Origin: Klebsormidium nitens
Lineage: Eukaryota > Streptophyta > Klebsormidiophyceae > Klebsormidiales > Klebsormidiaceae
Assembly: GCA_000708835.1 (NCBI GenBank)
Contig: DF236980.1
Span: forward strand, 163,999 to 227,998
Reading direction: 5' to 3'
Length of the DNA stretch: 64,000 nt
Below the pieces are notes generated by a model. That model was not told the origin of the DNA and made no database searches. It saw only the letters and a list, made by a program, of their open reading frames with translations. Below, piece after piece: positions 57,901 through 64,000 of this stretch (its first letter is position 1; the number at the start of each line of letters is the position of its first letter). A program made the translations under genes and the position numbers.

Positions 57901-60900
57901 TCATCCCCCCTCGCTCGCATCGCCCCCACGCTGCCGGTCGACCCTCCCGCCGGCCGCACGATCGTTCACCAGATCCTCCATCGCGCGTTGCACCAGCGCC
58001 AAATCCCGCCGCAGCGCGTCGTTCTCGTCCTGAACTTCGCGCACCGCGCGCCGGCCGTCCTCCTCCAGCCGTCGCTGCAGTGCGTCCTTCTCGGCGCGCA
58101 CCTGGAGCAACCAAGAAAACAATAATGGAAACCACTCTTATTTTGGCAGTTAGCCATTGCCGGTTACGGGCTGGTTAATAACTGATTGTTCCCAATGTTC
58201 CAGACTCCAGCAGTAACCGAAGGGTTTTGGTCGAAAACTAGATTGGTCAGCAGCCCGACTCTTTCTGTGAACAGGGACTTTCCAATATCGAAAAATAAGG
58301 TGAAGGAGAGAGGTAAATGCACAAAACGGCTGGTCGCACTGGGCCCGCACGTGAGGGCATCCTGGTCCTTTCCCTGCTAACCAACCAAACAGCAAGGCAG
58401 TATTAGACGAAGTGAATATTTTTGAAGTTATCTATGGGCACGTCATCGTGACGCCAGCTAGGGACCGCTCTACCGGTGAGCAACGATGCTGGTGCGTACC
58501 TGGTCCAGCTGGCTCTTGAGCGCCTGGTTGTCGTTCTCGAGCTCGCCCACCCGCCGCTCCAGGGTCCGCTCTTGCTCCTGCACGGAATCCGGGCGGAAAC
58601 AGTGAGATGCTATTCTGGGCGGAACGAGTACAGGCTTGGAAATCATGCGGTTGTCAAAACCGGCCCGGAAATTTGGCCGGGACATGGAAGACTGGGCACC
58701 TTTGAGAGCAGGACTCTCAGGCATTATAACGACGAACTTTTGGCTTCCCAGAACAGGTTCATCAGTTGTGTTAACGCTACAGTCCTTGCACACGAGGGAC
58801 ATGGTACGGTGAAACCGGAAAATCGTGAGGCGATAGCAGATTAGCTGTCAATCAAAGTCGATTCTTGACATACTCCGGACTCGCCGTCTTGCACTTGCAC
58901 TTGCTCCATTGCAAATAGAGGACGTTCTCACAATCACGAAGCGGCGCAGCTGTTTGTTGCCAAACACCCACCTTTTTCCTCGCCCTGTGCCGCCTCGACT
59001 TCAACGCATTCTTCTCGTTCTTGGCCACGCCCTTCCGGACCCCAAGTGCCCCCCTTCCCGCCGGGCCAAAAGGACCCCCCTCCACGGATCCATTCGCCGT
59101 CACCATAACGCCTAATTGCCCCGGCCCCACACCCCGCAAGGGCCGGGGGGCGCCCCCCGGATTATTTGTGAACACGCCCCCCGGGTTAAGCAAACCCGAT
59201 CCTCGAGGAACGATCGGAGCGGTTAGGGGCGGCGGGGGGTTTCTCGGCGCTGAATTGGAGCGGTGTATTTGCAGTTGGGAGACGCCTTGGCGTGTGATTT
59301 CTGTGGGGCTGGACAGGGGGGGGCGGCGCTGAGAGGATCCCAGGAATGCGGGGGGGGGCTTGGGTTGCTCGTCGCCGTTCATTGAGTCACTGTCGTCCTG
59401 GAAAGACAGATGCAGGGCTATGGTAAGTACACTTGCGGAGAAAGAATAGTCTGCAGATGCCTTCAGGAGCTCAAGTGCGACAGTTTGTTGAGGCAGTGCC
59501 CAGCATAGCATGCAGACTAACCGCAGCACAGGCATATTTCCATGCATCGTTGCGTAAAGCATTCTGAAGCCAGCGTCACTCTGCGCAACCCACAAAAGAA
59601 ATCTTCCTACTGAAAGAGGACTTTCCACATCGTCCTGCATCGCACAATTCAATCCTTGACCAACAGAAGGCTCTGAAAGACAGCTGAATGTCCAACATCC
59701 TCTGACTTGCTCCACCCTAGTCTCCGAAGTCATGAAAATTCTTTACTATCTATATCTACACACAGTTATCTTTTGTTGAACCTTTTATTGTGTTTTTGGA
59801 ATTGGTGACTGCATATGCATCCTCACCTCGCTCCTGGGTTGTATGTTCCCCAACTCGTCTGGATCGGGAGGCCTCCATGGGCCGGGCGCGCCCCTCGTGT
59901 CGGTGTCAACAAATTGCCAGCCCTCAAACAGAGCCGGGATGTCAGGCTCTGTGCCGTCATCTACTTTTGGAAACAGGTTGTCGAGCGAGGCCTGACCGGA
60001 GGCGCCTTCCACCGCCTGCAGATTCAGAATCTTAAGATGATGAGTCTTCCGACCAAGCAATGCTGCTTCCGCGCTGTTGCGCAGCCTCGATGACCACCTT
60101 GTCCTCCCACCTACATCATGGTTCTGCCGCCTGATACCTCAGAATTTGCCCGTCGCTCTATGAGAGAATGTGCAGTGCTAGCTTTCATTGTTCCAGACTG
60201 GTGCGCTTAAAATGCTTCTGGGAAGGATCCCACGTCAACAGTCTGGCAGCCTGCCCAGACTTATCTTTAAGGGAGGCATGCACAAATCAAGCAGACCAGA
60301 TAAGCATACCACAGGTTCCCGCCACACTAGATTCTGAAACCACCCCCGCAAACCAACCGTCTGCACAGAGAACTTCAAGTCCAAACTCCTTACCTGCTCC
60401 CCAGTGTCCTGCCCAAACCCCGCCACCTCCCGTAGCTGCGCAAATCCCTCCCCGCCCCTGGCCCCTTGCCCCCCCGCCTGCATATCCAAAGCGTCGCCCA
60501 AGCCATGCTGGCTCTCCTCTGGCAGATACACAAAGTGGCTCCGCGCAGCGGCGTCGCTCAGGCTGCTATCCGTGAACTGCATGGCGTCGGCGAGCGACAT
60601 CTCGGTGTCGGGGAGGTTGTCAAAAAGCGACACGAGCTCGGGGTCTTCCATGAGGTCCAGGTCGGTGTCGCCGTTCCACAGGAAGCTGCCCTGCCAATAC
60701 ATCAAAGACAATAACTGTTTACAAGCTGACAATCACAGTACCAAATGAGGGGCAATTGCAAGTAGTTGGAGGTCAGCTGGCCTTTTCAGCTCTTTGTGCA
60801 TAAGCACCAGAAAGCTGCCCTGCAGGGGAGGGGAAGCGAATGGACACTTGTTAGAGGTCTGCTAGTTTTGGGAGCTTTCATCCAATGACACCATGCCAGA

Positions 60901-61566
60901 AAGCTGCCTGCAGCGGGGATGGGCATTGAAGTTATATGAGTCAGCTGGTCGGCTTTGTTGAGCTTTCATCCAGCAGACCACAGTCCAGAGTCGCTGGTTG
61001 AATGAGCGCTGAGCTTGGCGTTTCAGAATGGATTGTTACTCTTACATAAAAGATGACTTGAAAGGTCAAGCGCTAGATTGCTTGACTAGAACCTGGACAG
61101 AGAAGACGTGGCGGCAATGTGGCTTTAGTGTATGTTTGCTCCCTCAGTGCAAGCCTGATGTTACAATGGGCTTCGATTCCTCTGGTGTCACCAAATACTG
61201 ATGCTGAGGAGTCATTGGATTCAGCAGCAAACCTATCAGGTTTCTCAAGAGTCCCCAGCCATTCTCTGCAGCATATTATGCCGTGAGCTACAGGCAAGGG
61301 GCACTCCTCTTCCACCTCTTTGAGTAAGTCTACCAAATGATGCAATGTTTGCCATGTATGCCTTTAGTGGGACAAGAGCCTGCACTCACGAATTCAACTT
61401 CTTCATAACACGATCGCGGATCAGAGGGAAGACTCATCACCTGCTGGAGTCCATCATCGTCGCTCCCACTAAACATGTTGCCTCTTGGACTTTTGCTCCA
61501 GGTTGAGGATTCACAAAGGCTGGGTGCGAATTGATGCTGCCAGATGTCGCTGTTGCAGGTTGACAA
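57901..61566 (-). CDS. bZIP transcription factor
   Basis: Six exons join in frame to 455 residues: 61566-61390, 60690-60394, 60015-59827, 59397-58972, 58577-58500, 58101-57901. The N-terminal half is acidic (DLDLMEDPELVSLFDNLPD, and later KVDDGTEPDIPALFEGW), a likely activation region. A Pro/Gly-rich linker follows. The basic region KNEKNALKSRRHRARKK ends exon 4, and the zipper begins in exon 5 with LERRVGELENDNQALKSQLD and continues in exon 6 with EKDALQRRLEE and ENDALRRDLALV, a long coiled coil. The geometry N-x7-R-x9-L is met using the second Asn. The first ATG is used; a second in-frame ATG (MFSGSDDDG, residue 31) is possible. It should act in the nucleus as a dimer; targets cannot be inferred. 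I cannot place it in a named bZIP group. Confidence 0.9.
60679..60918 (-). repeat. Copies of the bZIP exon 2 acceptor edge
   Basis: The plus-strand segment CAGGAAGCTGCCCTGCC at the exon 2 acceptor (60679-60695) recurs upstream in gene sense at 60808-60825 (CAGAAAGCTGCCCTGCA) and 60897-60913 (CAGAAAGCTGCCTGCAG). Both copies create a CTGCAG/G(G)CAGCTTTCTG acceptor in the gene's orientation. Homology is short (about 20 bases), but a GAGCTTTCATCCA segment is also repeated near 60872 and 60961, supporting tandem duplication with a unit of about 90 bp. Confidence 0.65.
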
Positions 61567-64000
61567 ATCGACAGTGTTGCCAGCAGAGCGCGTGAGCTCG
61601 ATTGGAGTGCCACTCTGTCGAGGAGAACAAGCTGTGTTGACAAAGAAACCCTAGGTGCTTTCATGATTGTGCCCGATAAGGTGGTAGGGTGAGACTGAAT
61701 CAAATCGTACATTGTTAAACGTAGGGATCCCTGGCCGTACATTGTAGAATGCAGCACTGCTAGTATTCTTTTGAAAGTGGCAAAAACTCTGCTGTATCTA
61801 TCCTCCGACAAATTCTGCTATGAATCTGCATGCCTCAAGAGACGTCTTTTGGTGAGCGCTTTCTTTAGACAAGAAGCGCCTCATCCCTCAGAGGGTTTGA
61901 GTAAGATTTTGATGACCGATTTGCAATTCATGGAACAAAACCTTTGTTGTATAGATTGTGAACATCTGATTACTGAATGCAGCAACCGTGCAGATATGTC
62001 TGCCACTCTCTTGACAAATAGCTGATGGGGCGACAACTCGATCGATTGAAGGCAAAGAAAATTTGAATCATCAAACCTTTCTGCAGAATTTCTGATCTGA
62101 ATCAGAATTCTCAAATTGGCTGTTACATTCACGACCTCGTTGAAGTGCTCCTTTTGACGTCAGTCTATAGTGCAGTTCCGACACAAATGAAGGGCTTCTG
62201 TGAAATAAGTCGCCCTTCGAATCTTACCCTGCAGCCAGGCATTGCTGCAACGTGACTTCTCGAGACTATACCAGATACCTTCGGAAAGCTCTCAGCTGAC
62301 CTTACCTTTCAAAGCCTCCTGAATGTCAGCTCTTCTGATGAAGACATGCAGTACGCGCAACTTGGCTGTCGACCAGCTGTCGACAAGGGTGGCAATCCCA
62401 ATGCATTTCGATGAACCTAGTGCTTCTCTTCCAGAGCTTCATGAGATCATGCTAGCTTGCATTCCTTTTGCAATGTGGCTCTGGCAAAGACGTCAGCAGG
62501 GGGCGGCATCCCTGAAGCTACCCAACCACCATTGGAGAAATTTTGCGTTGCCGCCCATTTTCCAGCTAGCTAGGCCGCACAACACCGACTGAGCTCCCGT
62601 TGCTGATCTGGCAAGACGAAGGTTAGATGCTATACGACTGATAACATCCCGTTCCATTGGAATTTTGCAATTTAGGCCACCCGTTTAGCTCGCGATGTTT
62701 GCTATGCATAACCGTAGGTTGGACGATCTGTTCTAAATTCTGTTGTTTTCTTCATGAGGCCTTATGCATTGACTTTTGCGGCGGCCGCCCCGGGTTTGGG
62801 GGACTTCCATTCGACATTGGCGCTCGCGCATGCCAGTACTGCAATTCATTGGTCGAAGCCGAATGGTTCAGCGCGAGGGTATCGTACCCAATCCCAGTCG
62901 CATGATTGGCATGGGGGGTACGCGACCTGCGGGCTCACAAGTGGCTCTTCGCCCTGATGATTTCATTTCACAACCGACCGTTTTACCGGTACGGGTACAA
63001 GTTCCTCGTTGTTAATTTTGTGAGCCGTAGAAGCAATCCTATGTGAATTGAAGCAAGGCTAATTAACGACGACACAACCTAAGCTTTTTTGAGATAGACT
63101 TATCATGTTCCGCATGGTAAGTTCTCACTTAGGTTAGTCTCTTATCCAAAGTCCTACATCAAAGCTGGTCTATCTAGACATTGTGGAAGCCGTTAAAAAC
63201 CCCCCGAGGGTACGTCCCGTGGCTTTTGATATTGGGCCCTGATATTGGGCCCTGATTGGTCCCCTGGCCACATGCACTGCATGGGGCCTGCGCATACACC
63301 GCACTGAAGACAGTTTCATGCAACTTTCAGCAATTGGGCCAGTGGACTAGAGGTATCAAGGAGAGGAAGATTTTGCAACGGGCCGCAACGCTCTGCAATT
63401 CAGTGGGCAATCCGTGGTAGCCATTGACTGGGCCTGGGGGATGTGCGTGGCTATGTGGTCTCCGGGGTTGCATGATACGCAATCAATGGGGTGGCTGAGC
63501 CCATGCGAACAACTCTTACCTTTTTCTTTCAACGGTCTCTATGATTTCGAGGGTCCAGAATAATCATTCATTATGTTCTCAACTTGACAGAAAAGCACAG
63601 GTGATATATCTGGTCAAGTGCATGCAGCTTGGAACGATGCACAAGTGCACTACGAACATCGTCATCTAGTATCGCGGGTTGTAGCCCATGGCAATGGGCA
63701 CCCGGTCAAATGAAATACATATAAGTTCTTGGGACACTGTTGCTGGCCCCTTCATGGTTATGCCGAATGAGTGTGGCATTATGGTGACGCATTATGGCTC
63801 GCTGCTCAGATGTCGACCAATCAGGCCCGTCAAATCCTCTGTCATTGAAGGCTGTAAACGCACTGATTTGCAGATTTCGCATATGTATATCGGCTCGATG
63901 TCAATTCTGGAGTAACCTTGGTGCTCTCTTGAGTTGGTAGACTTAGACTTCTTCTCAAGGCTCTAGTCCTCCCCCTTTGACTCTTTCTCAGCTACCAGTG
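61567..64000. other. Gene-poor right edge
   Basis: Upstream of the bZIP gene, 2.4 kb without a gene I can support. Open frames at 61437-61811 (-), 62323-62592 (+), 62657-62905 (+) and 63688-63915 (+) lack recognisable domains and splice-linked partners. A 13-bp direct duplication GATATTGGGCCCT occurs at about 63226-63252. The bZIP promoter and any 5' UTR exon should be in the left part. Confidence 0.4.

Overview
This window is nuclear DNA of an intron-rich eukaryote from the green lineage. Nearly every gene is split into many short exons by GT-AG introns (a few GC-AG), there are no bacterial-style operons, and the protein families read as plant-type: an ERD2 KDEL receptor, a plant-like POT1 and a long plant-type protein without a common name. 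A streptophyte alga or an early-diverging plant is my inference; the sequence does not name a species. Gene models were built by hand by joining exons whose splice phases agree. Seven models close from ATG to stop (ERD2, FEN1, HYPK, an unknown 301-residue protein, POT1, TRAPPC13, a bZIP protein). In two others (NAA35 and the plant-type gene) the 5' end is unresolved, and the F-box/LRR gene is interrupted by two apparent frameshifts.

Layout: ERD2 (-, 1457-4128); NAA35/MAK10, the NatC auxiliary subunit (+, about 5533-14074); FEN1 flap endonuclease (+, 15411-22152); HYPK, a NatA regulator (-, 22985-24681); unknown gene (+, 25375-30508); POT1 telomere end-binding protein (-, 31905-40176); F-box/LRR gene with two frame breaks (+, 41024-42367); TRAPPC13 (-, 43667-47974); conserved plant-type protein (+, about 48816-56153); bZIP transcription factor (-, 57901-61566). 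The last 2.4 kb holds no gene I can support. Strands alternate so that four gene pairs are divergent with start-to-start gaps of roughly 0.7-1.4 kb: ERD2/NAA35, HYPK/unknown, POT1/F-box and TRAPPC13/plant-type gene. These gaps may be shared promoter regions.

Functionally the genes are ordinary housekeeping: secretory retrieval and tethering (ERD2, TRAPPC13), N-terminal acetylation (NAA35 of NatC, HYPK of NatA), and DNA ends and flaps (FEN1, POT1). Nothing indicates a gene cluster acting as one pathway.

The most unusual signal is structural. At seven exon edges in four consecutive genes (POT1, TRAPPC13, the plant-type gene, the bZIP gene), the exon border together with its splice site has been copied in tandem into the adjoining intron, in the same orientation, with units of about 60 to 180 bp that mostly decay with distance. 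This leaves rows of decoy acceptors or donors beside the true ones. The POT1 array also contains a 258-base assembly gap whose two flanks are identical. Two small inverted-repeat transposons (MITEs), one in a FEN1 intron and one in the plant-type gene, are also recognisable.
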